Positions 26,329-34,169 of a stretch of 64,000 nt of DNA are shown here, piece by piece (position 1 is the stretch's first letter; each line of letters begins with the position of its first letter). The DNA comes from Spirochaetales bacterium. GTDB lineage: Bacteria; Spirochaetota; Leptospiria; Leptospirales; Leptonemataceae. The notes under the pieces are model-generated. The model saw only the letters and a program-made list of their open reading frames with translations. It made no database searches and was not told the DNA's origin. Position numbers and translations under genes: made by a program. The stretch covers positions 485,959 through 549,958 of the forward strand of contig JACKOY010000001.1 in assembly GCA_024233935.1 (NCBI GenBank), given 5' to 3'.

Positions 26329-27134
26329 TTAGAAAAATTGCTCTGGCCCTGCTCGGCATGTTGACCGTCGGAATTCTCGTTATAGGCGGAACTCTATTCT
26401 TCTTGAGTAAAGGCGAACCTCCGACGGCTCCGGAAGGGGAAGCAGCCGAGGCTCTGGCCCGGCGTATGGAAGCGGCTGTCGGTATGCAGCACTGGGACGA
26501 CACCGCGGCCGTAATGTTCCGCTTCGAAGGAACCCGCACCAGCGATCATTTTATCGATCTGGATCGGCACCTTGTAGAGGTGACCTGGGGCGAAGATCCT
26601 GGGTATCGTGTGCAGTATGATAGCCGCAGCTGGGACTACGTTGCCTTTCTTGGCGCGGAAGAACTCAGCGGTGCCGCTGCAAGAAACGCGTTTGAAAGCG
26701 CGTACAAGTATCACGTGAACGACTACTTCTGGTTCCAGCCGCTTGCGTCGTTGCGCTCTCCGGGGGCGAAGCGCGGTCTGGCCGGGGAGCGGGCCTTGCT
26801 CTTAAGCTTCGAGAGCGGGGGTGTGACGCCCGGGGATCGCTACCTGATAATTGCCGACCAGAATGATCGTCCGGAACGATGGCAGATGTGGGTTTCCGTG
26901 ATCCCGATCCAGGGCGTCGAATTTACAATGGAGGACTGGCAGACCACCGAGACCGGAGTCACGATACCGCGCCTGCATCGTGGTGCCTTGTTCAGCATCG
27001 CCTTTCCGGTCGTAAAGACCTTCGCAGAGTATCCCCCTCCCGGCGAGCCCGATCGGTTTACTCCTCTACTGGAGCATATGGCCCGTTCGCACGGTCCTGA
27101 CGTAAGTAGACGCAGCGGAGGACAAACCATCTGA
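26325..27134 (+). CDS. Hypothetical membrane-anchored exported protein
   Basis: 269 residues with one N-terminal membrane anchor or uncleaved signal (about 3-27, ALLGMLTVGILVIGGTLFF) and an extracytoplasmic domain. The domain has lipocalin- or LolA-like character: a beta-rich stretch with FRFEGTRTSDHFIDLDR, VQYDSRSWDYVAFLG and VEFTMEDWQTTETGVTIP strands. The likeness is only by secondary structure and I do not assign a family. It is coupled to both neighbours (4-base and 1-base overlaps). Confidence 0.65.
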   Translation: MIRKIALALLGMLTVGILVIGGTLFFLSKGEPPTAPEGEAAEALARRMEAAVGMQHWDDTAAVMFRFEGTRTSDHFIDLDRHLVEVTWGEDPGYRVQYDSRSWDYVAFLGAEELSGAAARNAFESAYKYHVNDYFWFQPLASLRSPGAKRGLAGERALLLSFESGGVTPGDRYLIIADQNDRPERWQMWVSVIPIQGVEFTMEDWQTTETGVTIPRLHRGALFSIAFPVVKTFAEYPPPGEPDRFTPLLEHMARSHGPDVSRRSGGQTI

Positions 27135-27799
27135 TGGGTCTCGATCTTCTGGTATGGATCATATTGTTTTCCATTTTTGCGGGCGTCGTTGTCGTCGTGC
27201 ATTACTGGGTCGGCCTTTTTCAGGAGCGGGATCAATACACCCGCAATGAGCTGCTCGACTTTTACACGATCATCCGGGGTGAGATCGATCGTGTGATCGA
27301 CCCTGACGAGCCGATGGCGGGCTACCTGGCCATTGGCCTCGGCGTAGTTTCCGGGTGGGCTCTGGCTTTGCTGGGCGGGCTCTTCTCGCCAGGCATGCAC
27401 TACGGCTCGGGCCACTTTACGAACTACTTTTTTCAGTCGCCCTTTTTTGCTCTGGTGATGCACATCGCCTGGCCTTCCATGAAGGAGCTGGCGATCGATC
27501 GCGGTCAGGACAACTTTCTGGGCCGCCTCCTTGACTCGGAAGTGCCCTACTTCTACGGCCTGTGCACGACCCTGGCCGCTTTGAATTTGGGGCTCTGGGG
27601 CATCTATCACGAAATGAGCTTTCTGTTCTGTCTGCCCAACGCCATTTTGCTTTTGGGCTACGCCGGTTATCGCCTGAACGAAGCCCGATCGGCCGGTCCG
27701 CGTGATGAATACTATGAAGACGAGTTGCCCGAAGACGAAGATGGCTATGCGGACTTTCCGGAACCGGAACCGATCGATCTGGAGCGCCAGGATTACTGA
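27134..27799 (+). CDS. Hypothetical polytopic membrane protein with acidic tail
   Basis: 221 residues with an N-terminal helix (4-25), further hydrophobic segments at about 55-77, 105-118, 140-160 and 165-180, and a strongly acidic C-terminal tail (about 192-221, rich in D and E). The family is not recognised. The ATG shares one base with the stop of the preceding gene (27132-27134), indicating coupling. It is followed after 78 bases by the second DUF1566-like lipoprotein gene. Confidence 0.6.
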   Translation: MGLDLLVWIILFSIFAGVVVVVHYWVGLFQERDQYTRNELLDFYTIIRGEIDRVIDPDEPMAGYLAIGLGVVSGWALALLGGLFSPGMHYGSGHFTNYFFQSPFFALVMHIAWPSMKELAIDRGQDNFLGRLLDSEVPYFYGLCTTLAALNLGLWGIYHEMSFLFCLPNAILLLGYAGYRLNEARSAGPRDEYYEDELPEDEDGYADFPEPEPIDLERQDY

Positions 27800-27877
27800 T
27801 TGACCCAATTTCGCCTCCTTGTTGAAATTTGAGTCGTAGACCCTACCGGCCGGCTTCGGGCCGGAGTGGCACAAATC

Positions 27878-28606
27878 ATGTTTCGTAGAATTTCGATTAT
27901 CATCGCTCTGATTGGCATGGGCTGCTCCAGTTCCACCGAGATTGATTTGCCGGCCGTGCCCGACGAGGCGGCCGAGTGGGGGGTCCGGACGGTCGTCGAA
28001 GAGGCTACGGTCGTCGTGGGTCCCCTGCGCTGGCAGCAATGTTCTTACGGTCAAAGTGCGCTTGAGGGGGACCAGGCCGCTCTGCTTCTGCGTTCTGCGG
28101 GCGTCAGCGTCCGGGTGGGTGACACGGACTATTTTTGCACGGGAGAAGCTCGCTCCCTGAATTGGTATCAGGCCAACGATTTCTGTGGCAGTTTGGGCCT
28201 GGCGGGTTTCGCCTGGCGTTTGCCGCTACCGGAGGAACTCAAGGGCATCCTGTGGTCGGATCGGCCGGTCCTGCCGCTGATCTCCACGGCGGAATTTCCG
28301 GGAACACCTGCTGCGGACTACTGGACTTCCCTGGCCTACCAGGGCAGCGATCGAAGCGCCTGGATTGTGGACTTCTTTCACGGGGATGCCCGGGGGGAAC
28401 TGCTTACCCGAAACGCCTACGTACGTTGCGTGAGCGATACAGGAAGCGTTGCTCCCGCGAGCGGTCCGGAAGGTGAGGAAAACGTGCTCGAACGCCCGGA
28501 CGCCGAAAGCACCCCTCCGGAAACCAGGCCGGTCGAACAATCTGCGCCGGAGGAAAGCGAGTCGCCGACCGAGCCCCCGGAGACGCCGGCGTCCGGGCAG
28601 CCCTGA
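27878..28606 (+). CDS. DUF1566-like lipoprotein with acidic Pro/Glu-rich tail
   Basis: A 242-residue predicted lipoprotein: signal peptide MFRRISIIIALIGMGCSS with the cysteine at residue 16, a DUF1566-like domain (LRWQQCSYGQ, LNWYQANDFCGSLGLAGFAWRL, DYWTSLAYQGSDRSAW, and the terminal AYVRCVS) at about residues 45-195, then a 45-residue low-complexity tail of P, E, S and T, probably a disordered linker. I take the ATG at 27878 over the GTG at 27866. It has the same domain family as the lipoprotein 2.5 kb upstream but low direct similarity. Confidence 0.7.
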   Translation: MFRRISIIIALIGMGCSSSTEIDLPAVPDEAAEWGVRTVVEEATVVVGPLRWQQCSYGQSALEGDQAALLLRSAGVSVRVGDTDYFCTGEARSLNWYQANDFCGSLGLAGFAWRLPLPEELKGILWSDRPVLPLISTAEFPGTPAADYWTSLAYQGSDRSAWIVDFFHGDARGELLTRNAYVRCVSDTGSVAPASGPEGEENVLERPDAESTPPETRPVEQSAPEESESPTEPPETPASGQP

Positions 28607-28677
28607 AGGCAGTGCATGGCTTTCTTTCTTGAGTCGGCAGCCGTCAATCCACGCTCCCGGGAGTCCGAAGTTATACT

Positions 28678-29445
28678 ATGCGCGTGTCTCCGAGCCTCTG
28701 TTTCTCGATCCTGAGCAGCCTTCTCTTTCTGGCCCCTCCGGCGGCCCTTCGGGCACAGACGGGTTATGAAGGGGATGGTGGGCTGTTTGGGCAGCCGGCC
28801 GCTGGCGAAAGCTACGGCACCGAAATGGAGCCGGACTATTTTCAGGTAGCCCAGAATGAACCGGACCAGATGCGCTTCGGGCAGGGCACGCCAGCCCTCA
28901 ATGGCTTTGCGGAGATCCCCTGGGAGACGAGTTTCAGCGAAGCGAGGACCCGCTTTCGGGCTCTGGCAACTTCGGCCTCCGGTAGCGAAACGGTAGAAAT
29001 TGTAAATCAGGTCGAGAACGATCACATTCTGGTGCGTCGAAACGGCATTCTGTATCGTTATAGCTTCTACCGGACACCCTATCCGGTCGCGCGCCTGCAG
29101 CGCCATGACCTTACGGAAGAAGAGCACGATCAGGAAGAGGCGCTATTGTTTCATGTGAAGGTCATCCTGCCATTTATTCGCTCGGACCTGATCAAAGAGA
29201 AATTGGTCGAAAAGTTTGGCCGCAATACCAGCTCCACTGTGGACCCCAACAAACACGATGGCGCCGACGTATGGGAACTCAACGGTGGTTTGATATTCCA
29301 GTGGTACGAACCCTACAACCAAACCGCCTACACGCGCACGATCGATTATATGAGCCGCTCCATGGCCGAGCGTATTCTGGCGGAATATGCGGACTACTTC
29401 GACGCGGCCGAGAAACTTCTGCTTCAGGACGTAATTCTCCAGTAG
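28678..29445 (+). CDS. Hypothetical exported protein
   Basis: 255 residues with a cleavable signal peptide (MRVSPSLCFSILSSLLFLAP then ALRAQ), a Gly/Gln/Glu-rich linker (about 28-75) and a folded region (about 78-255) with GFAEIPWETSFSEARTRF, an opening motif I associate with uncharacterised leptospiral exported proteins. No enzyme motif is visible. The TAG stop at 29443-29445 lies within the first unit of the 17-bp tandem repeat that follows, so changes in repeat number do not alter the protein unless the stop itself is altered. Confidence 0.65.
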   Translation: MRVSPSLCFSILSSLLFLAPPAALRAQTGYEGDGGLFGQPAAGESYGTEMEPDYFQVAQNEPDQMRFGQGTPALNGFAEIPWETSFSEARTRFRALATSASGSETVEIVNQVENDHILVRRNGILYRYSFYRTPYPVARLQRHDLTEEEHDQEEALLFHVKVILPFIRSDLIKEKLVEKFGRNTSSTVDPNKHDGADVWELNGGLIFQWYEPYNQTAYTRTIDYMSRSMAERILAEYADYFDAAEKLLLQDVILQ

Positions 29446-29560
29446 GAACTCCGTCGGTGTAGGAACTCCGTCGGTGTAGGAACTCCGTCGGTGTCGGAAC
29501 TCCGTCGGTGTCGGAACTCCGTCGGTGCAGGAACTCCATCGGTGCAGGAACTCCATCGGG
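29444..29560. repeat. Seven-copy 17-bp tandem repeat
   Basis: Unit aggaactccgtcggtgt, first copy at 29444-29460, with units at 29461, 29478, 29495, 29512, 29529 and 29546 (the last is incomplete, ending at 29560). Units 1-3 are identical, units 4-5 begin with c, and units 5-7 vary at the end (gc) and at one internal position (cc-a-tc). There is no spacer between units and no inverted symmetry typical of CRISPR. The period of 17 is not a multiple of 3. It begins on the stop codon of the upstream gene. Confidence 0.95.
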
Positions 29561-29612
29561 ACGTTTTTTGGCACCAGTGTCACAAAGTCCGACTGAAGCT
29601 CGACTGAACTTC

Positions 29613-30218
29613 ATGAACACACCGAGCCTTGCCAAACATGTCGGCGGCCTCCGCCTGGCCCCTATCGAAAGACCCCGGAGCCTGTTTTTACGATTCGCCT
29701 ACCTGGTGAGCCGACGGCGATTTGGGCGGGTGCTATCGCCGCTGCGCTTTTTGTATTCTCGCAAGCCTGCTTTGCTCTGGCTCGCCATGAGGATTGAGTC
29801 AATCGAGCGGAAAGGTTTGCTTATCGAACCACGGCTTGTGTATCTCATCAAAGCCTTTACCTCGCTCCGCAACGGCTGTGGGTTCTGTCAGGATCTGAGT
29901 CTGGCCCGCGCTCACCAGCTGAAGCTGGGCAAGGCTGCCTTCCGCGATCTGGCGGATTACGCTCGCAGCCCCGCCTTCAGCGAAAACGAGCGCTCCATGC
30001 TGGCCTATCTCGATGAGATTCAGAGCAGCCGAAGCTGTTCCGATCCGGTGTTCGAAACATTGCGCAAGTTCTTTTCCGAAGAGCAGATCGTTGAAATCAC
30101 CTGGGTAAATGCCATCGAGAACTACTACAATTACCTGGCGATGCCCCTCGGCCTTGGCCCGGATGGTCTCGCTGCGGGCTTCGAGTCGGGTCCGGCTGCT
30201 GCGGTAGCTGAACGATAG
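29613..30218 (+). CDS. AhpD-like / carboxymuconolactone decarboxylase family protein
   Basis: A 201-residue all-helical protein with the CxxC motif NGCGFCQD (C89, C92) in the position of the AhpD-like peroxiredoxin-coupling motif. The downstream segments SENERSMLAYLDEI and FSEEQIVEITWVNAIENYYNYLA match carboxymuconolactone decarboxylase/AhpD-fold proteins. A redox or decarboxylase role is possible; the usual AhpD histidine environment is not clear here. The ATG at 29613 follows the repeat by about 50 bases. An upstream extension would read through the repeat and is rejected. Confidence 0.75.
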   Translation: MNTPSLAKHVGGLRLAPIERPRSLFLRFAYLVSRRRFGRVLSPLRFLYSRKPALLWLAMRIESIERKGLLIEPRLVYLIKAFTSLRNGCGFCQDLSLARAHQLKLGKAAFRDLADYARSPAFSENERSMLAYLDEIQSSRSCSDPVFETLRKFFSEEQIVEITWVNAIENYYNYLAMPLGLGPDGLAAGFESGPAAAVAER

Positions 30219-30269
30219 CGTAGTCGACCGATGCGTTCACGGCACCTGTTCTCGGTGGAGCAGTAGCTG

Positions 30270-30291
30270 GCCTCCGGAGACTCGCGGAGGC
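30270..30291. terminator. Possible intergenic hairpin between convergent genes
   Basis: GCCTCCG (30270-30276) pairs exactly with CGGAGGC (30285-30291) around an 8-base loop. It lies between the convergent AhpD-like and M14-deacylase genes. No T-tract follows on either strand, so it is at best a weak or Rho-assisted terminator. Confidence 0.35.
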
Positions 30292-30346
30292 GTCACCGTG
30301 CTCGAATTTCGAGAGCCGCAGAGTGGGTACTCAGAAGTCGTGTTTC

Positions 30347-31360
30347 TCAAATGGGTTCTGATTCTATCGGATAGCGTTCCATCAGGTATCCCAGACAATC
30401 CTGCCGGATAATGCGGGCGTCACGCGTAAACATAGAAGGAATAACCGGTACGCGGGTCCGTAGTTGTCCGTTCGCGATCGCAAGAAAGCGCTCGTAGACA
30501 TCGGCGCCGCTCTCATCGGTAACGTGCAAGCGCAACGGGCGGTCGGTCGGCACATGGGCCAGCGTCGTTCCGGCCGGCAACTCCACGAAGTTCATGTGGT
30601 CCAGATCGGGATGAAACCGAAGGTCTACGTCTTCGCCGTCAAAAGCAAAACTGTAGCTCTCTGGAACCCTGACTATGGCGACCGTGTGATAGATATCCAG
30701 ATCGGTCGGTCTTTGATCCCCAAAGGAGGTCTGTCGTGATGCCCATTCCAGATATTCCCGGGCGTGTTTTGTGCCGGGCGCTTCACCGGGTTGCCCGCAT
30801 TCTACCGTCACTGCCGGGCACAGAGTTGAAAAGGCTCGCGATTGAACGCCGCGGGGGCGCAGGAAATAGACGACCGTATTGCCGAATCCCCGCGCCAATT
30901 GCAGGTAGGCCGGATGGAGCCGATTTACGCAGGCATAGTGCGGATTGCGTCCGGTGTTGTTGTGTATATCGATGCTCGCAAAAACTCGCCGTCTGCGCAT
31001 CTCGTCGAGAATCTGCTGCACCATTTTTTCGGCCGCCGGATGTTCCGGCGCGCCTTCCCAGATTCGATTGAAGTCCGGGCCATTCTCCAGCATGCGCAAT
31101 CCGGCCCGGGCGGCCTGCACATTGCCGAGCAGGAGGCTCAGCCTGCGATTTAGACCCCCGGGCAGGTTGCGCGCCAGAAATTCCCGCACGGCGAGCCAGC
31201 CGGTGGTTTCATTGCCGTGCAGGAGCACCGACACAAAGAGCGGCTCCGCCATGCGCCCGGGTAAATGGATTAAGGTCGGTCCGGCCAGGTGATTGCCCAA
31301 CTCCGTGGCCGGTAGATCGAGCAGCCCGGCCGGTAGATTTTCCAGTACTGTAAGCATCAT
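30347..31360 (-). CDS. M14-family deacylase (succinylglutamate desuccinylase/aspartoacylase type)
   Basis: A zinc-dependent amide hydrolase of the aspartoacylase/AstE group, 337 residues. H48 and E51 in LLHGNETTG and H133 in SIDIHNNTG are the zinc ligands, DFNRIW (about 97-102) carries the substrate-binding Asn-Arg, and TVECGQ near residue 190 supplies the catalytic glutamate. Such enzymes cleave N-acyl amino acids or similar amides. Its start overlaps the stop of the upstream ligase gene by 4 bases, so it probably acts on a product related to that ligase. The substrate is unknown. Confidence 0.83.
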   Translation of the reverse strand: MMLTVLENLPAGLLDLPATELGNHLAGPTLIHLPGRMAEPLFVSVLLHGNETTGWLAVREFLARNLPGGLNRRLSLLLGNVQAARAGLRMLENGPDFNRIWEGAPEHPAAEKMVQQILDEMRRRRVFASIDIHNNTGRNPHYACVNRLHPAYLQLARGFGNTVVYFLRPRGVQSRAFSTLCPAVTVECGQPGEAPGTKHAREYLEWASRQTSFGDQRPTDLDIYHTVAIVRVPESYSFAFDGEDVDLRFHPDLDHMNFVELPAGTTLAHVPTDRPLRLHVTDESGADVYERFLAIANGQLRTRVPVIPSMFTRDARIIRQDCLGYLMERYPIESEPI

Positions 31361-32784
31361 TCCAGGTTCCAGGTGTGTACCGGTTCTCCGTCGGTCGCCC
31401 GTTCGGAGTAGGCCCGGGTCAGACGGACCATGTCACCCCCGCATTTTTGCGCGTAACCTCTCTGCCAGAGCGCGCCGTTCTGATGCTTTTCGACCCGGGC
31501 CCGGACTGTACCCAGAAAGTGATCGATATCGTTCGCATGCACATTCAACCGGCTCAAGCCCGTGTGCGAAAGCTCAATCAACTGCGGGAGCAGCGCCGCA
31601 GCGCGATGACGGCGCCCATCAAGCCAGAAAAGCTCGGCTTCCAGCCCACGGCGCGCCGCTTCGTAAAAGTTGCGTCGTGCCTTCTCAAAGGAGAGTTTCG
31701 CTTCGGGTGGTTCAGCGCGGAGCGCAAGCTCGTGTACCAAACCCACGTAAAAAGCCATGTTGGCGATGACGTCGCCTGGCGTTGGTCCGGCGGCGCAAAC
31801 CCGATTTTCAATCCGCAAATGAGGCTTGAGGCCGTTGCCTCCCACGAGCGGGCGATTCCAGCGCCAGATGGTGCCGTTGTGGAGCGCCACGTGCCGCATG
31901 TGTTCTGGAGCGTCTTCAAAAAGAATCGGAAGCAGCACACCATAACGTGCCTGGTTCTGCTCAAAGCATTCGAAAAGGGACTCGCTGATGTAACCGGCGC
32001 CGAAGGTCACCCGCTTAGAACCCGGGTCCATCTCGCGCCCGTCGTGAACGGCCACGGCCTGTTCAAAAAGTGGGATACGTGTCTCCGCCCATAGATTTCG
32101 ACCAAATAGAAAGGGAGAGTTCGCAGCCAGGGCCACTTGCGGCCCCGAGGTAATCTTCGAAGCATTGTAAAAACGTACAGCGTCGCTGCCCGATACCTGC
32201 AGGTGAATCTGGAGCGAAGTTGCGGCCGCTTCCAGCATAACATCCTTATGCACGGCCAACAGCTTCTCCTCGCCCTGAATGTCAAGAGTGAGCGGCAAAC
32301 CCCGCCGCATGCGCATGATCTGCTCGTTGAGCGCCCGATAACGCACCATGCGTGACATATTTTCGAGTGTCAGTTCCTCGTTTCGCACGGTTGGCAAAAT
32401 GCCTGTAAGAATGACTTCCGCATCGAAATCTTTCGCTGCTGCGCGCGTTTTCTGAAGGGTCGTCGTGAGTTCCTGGTACAACCTGGAAAGAAAATCGCCT
32501 CCGGTCGTACAAGGAGTCGAATTGAGTTCAATGTTGAATTGCGCCAGTTCCGGCACAACCATCGGGTCGTTCAGAGCTTCCAGAAAGGCGACGTTTTGAG
32601 GACACGGGCGCGCCTCCCGATCCATCAGCCAGGCCTCGAGTTCAAAGCCGATCAGGCCGGCCTGGGAGTCGAAGGCGCCGCGATCGAACCAGCTCTTTAA
32701 GAGTGCGGTTTCTTCGCCCAGGCGCTCTTCGAAGGCCCGAAAATCCTTCTGATAAAAGTGACTGCGATCGACTTCCTGACCCAT
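31357..32784 (-). CDS. Glutamate-cysteine ligase-like COOH-NH2 ligase
   Basis: A 475-residue protein of the carboxylate-amine ligase superfamily. GFELEAWLMD (near residue 45) and FNIELNSTPCTTGGDF match the ATP/metal-binding acidic strands of glutamate-cysteine ligases, and VGGNGLKPHLRIENRV supplies a further conserved region. It may make gamma-glutamylcysteine for glutathione, but pairing with an aspartoacylase-like gene suggests another gamma-glutamyl amide or peptide. I start at the ATG 32784 (MGQEVDRSHFY); a TTG at 32859 would add a disordered leader. The stop overlaps the deacylase start by 4 bases. Confidence 0.75.
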   Translation of the reverse strand: MGQEVDRSHFYQKDFRAFEERLGEETALLKSWFDRGAFDSQAGLIGFELEAWLMDREARPCPQNVAFLEALNDPMVVPELAQFNIELNSTPCTTGGDFLSRLYQELTTTLQKTRAAAKDFDAEVILTGILPTVRNEELTLENMSRMVRYRALNEQIMRMRRGLPLTLDIQGEEKLLAVHKDVMLEAAATSLQIHLQVSGSDAVRFYNASKITSGPQVALAANSPFLFGRNLWAETRIPLFEQAVAVHDGREMDPGSKRVTFGAGYISESLFECFEQNQARYGVLLPILFEDAPEHMRHVALHNGTIWRWNRPLVGGNGLKPHLRIENRVCAAGPTPGDVIANMAFYVGLVHELALRAEPPEAKLSFEKARRNFYEAARRGLEAELFWLDGRRHRAAALLPQLIELSHTGLSRLNVHANDIDHFLGTVRARVEKHQNGALWQRGYAQKCGGDMVRLTRAYSERATDGEPVHTWNLE

Positions 32785-32905
32785 GGCTCTGACCGGGCCC
32801 GCGGGACTCTCCCGCCGACCCGGCACCTTTTCAGGCGCCTTTGCGGAAGGCTCCAGCAAAAAATCACATTGCGCCGGTCCAAATGTTCAAAACAATGCGG
32901 GCTGC

Positions 32906-33697
32906 TTATAGATCGGCGACGATTTCTCCCTGCAAAAAGAGCGCGCAACTGCCGCTGATCAGGACCCGCTCCCCCTGAAGTTCGCACAGCAATTCTCCAC
33001 CACGCCGGGAGGCCTGGTAGGCCCGAAGAACTTTGCGATTCAAGCGCTCGGCCCAGTACGGGGTCAGGGTCGCGTGTGCGCTGCCCGTTACCGGATCTTC
33101 TGCTATGCCGATGCGCGGGGCGAAGTAGCGCGATACAAAATCAAAAGGTTCCTCGCCGGGGGCGGTCGCAATCAAGCCCTGCAGATCTACCGTGGTTAAC
33201 AGTCGCTCGTCGACCGTCAGCTTGCGAACGTCGCTCGCCCGCTCAAAAACGGCGAACGCATCGCGACCCAGAAGCACCTCGGTTGGTCGGGCGCTCATGC
33301 ACTCGAACAAAGCCGCAGGCACCGTTCCTTTCTGCGGCGGCCGGGCCGGAAAGTCCAGGCAAATGACATCGTCCTTGATTGCAGCGTACAGACTGCCGCT
33401 CAGGTGAGACTCAAAGCGAATGCTTTGGGTGCCCGGTTCAAGCATGTGCGCGATCACGTAGGCGGCTGCGAGAGTTGGGTGGCCTGCCAGGTCGAGCTCG
33501 GCCAGGGGCGAAAACCAGCGGATCTCGTAGGAGTCGCCGGACCGAACGAAAAATACCGTCTCCGATAGATTGTTCTCGGCCGCGATCTTCTGCATGGTCT
33601 CGGTCGGAAGCCAGACCTCAAGGGGGCAGACTGCCGCCGGATTTCCGCCAAAGACCCGGCGGGTGAACGCGTCGACCTGAAAGAGCGGGATTCTCAT
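32906..33697 (-). CDS. PhzF family protein
   Basis: A 263-residue enzyme of the PhzF/diaminopimelate-epimerase fold. E46 in NNLSETVFF is the family's catalytic glutamate, and DLAGHPTLAAAYV and EDPVTGSAHATLTPYW are the standard glycine-rich loops. PhzF itself isomerises trans-2,3-dihydro-3-hydroxyanthranilate, but most homologues in non-producers have unknown substrates and no phenazine genes are near. The ATG at 33697 overlaps the stop of the upstream MaoC gene by 4 bases, so a longer N-terminus reading into that gene is unnecessary. Confidence 0.88.
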   Translation of the reverse strand: MRIPLFQVDAFTRRVFGGNPAAVCPLEVWLPTETMQKIAAENNLSETVFFVRSGDSYEIRWFSPLAELDLAGHPTLAAAYVIAHMLEPGTQSIRFESHLSGSLYAAIKDDVICLDFPARPPQKGTVPAALFECMSARPTEVLLGRDAFAVFERASDVRKLTVDERLLTTVDLQGLIATAPGEEPFDFVSRYFAPRIGIAEDPVTGSAHATLTPYWAERLNRKVLRAYQASRRGGELLCELQGERVLISGSCALFLQGEIVADL

Positions 33698-34134
33698 AGC
33701 TCCGGCCTGGTCGCGAACATGCCCTCGCCCACGAAGGTCATGACCAGCTTGCCATCCTGGTTTTGTAGATTGGCGCGTCCCCGCACCAGGCCGACGCCCT
33801 TGCGGAAGGGCCGGCATTCCAGAATTCGGAACACTCCACTCAAGCGATCGCCGGGACGGACCGGTCGCTTCCAGCGCAACTCATCAACTCCGGGGGAACC
33901 CAGGCTTGCGGCGCCGTTTAAGACGGCGTCCACGTAGAGTCGCATGCAGATGCTCGCCGTATGCCAGCCGCTGGCGATGAGTCCGCCGAACATCGAATCC
34001 CGGGCTTGCTCTTCGTCGATATGAAACGGCTGGGGATCGTACTGCCTGGCGAAGTCGAGAATCTCTTCCCGGCTGACCGTGTATTCGCCGAGCCTGAACT
34101 CCTGGCCGGACTGGAAATCTTCGTAGTAGAGCAT
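33694..34134 (-). CDS. MaoC family dehydratase
   Basis: A 146-residue single hot-dog protein with the MaoC catalytic dyad in QYDPQPFHID (D33, H38), then GGLIASGWHTASICMRL, the family's usual following helix. Such proteins hydrate or dehydrate (R)-hydroxyacyl-CoA. It is coupled to the phzF-like gene by a 4-base overlap and lies 35 bases downstream of the hydrolase gene. An acyl-CoA substrate is inferred from the family only. Confidence 0.88.
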   Translation of the reverse strand: MLYYEDFQSGQEFRLGEYTVSREEILDFARQYDPQPFHIDEEQARDSMFGGLIASGWHTASICMRLYVDAVLNGAASLGSPGVDELRWKRPVRPGDRLSGVFRILECRPFRKGVGLVRGRANLQNQDGKLVMTFVGEGMFATRPEL

Positions 34135-34169
34135 GGGATGATCAATCTCGATGGGGTGCGCGGCTTCGC

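Noticed and set aside
26840..28054. 404-codon minus-strand frame over three plus-strand genes
   Set aside because: Opposite to coupled genes with signal peptides and overlapping starts; composition unlike a protein (basic and Gln/His-rich).
29444..29560. CRISPR-like array
   Set aside because: Units follow each other without spacers and show gradual base changes; a simple tandem repeat.
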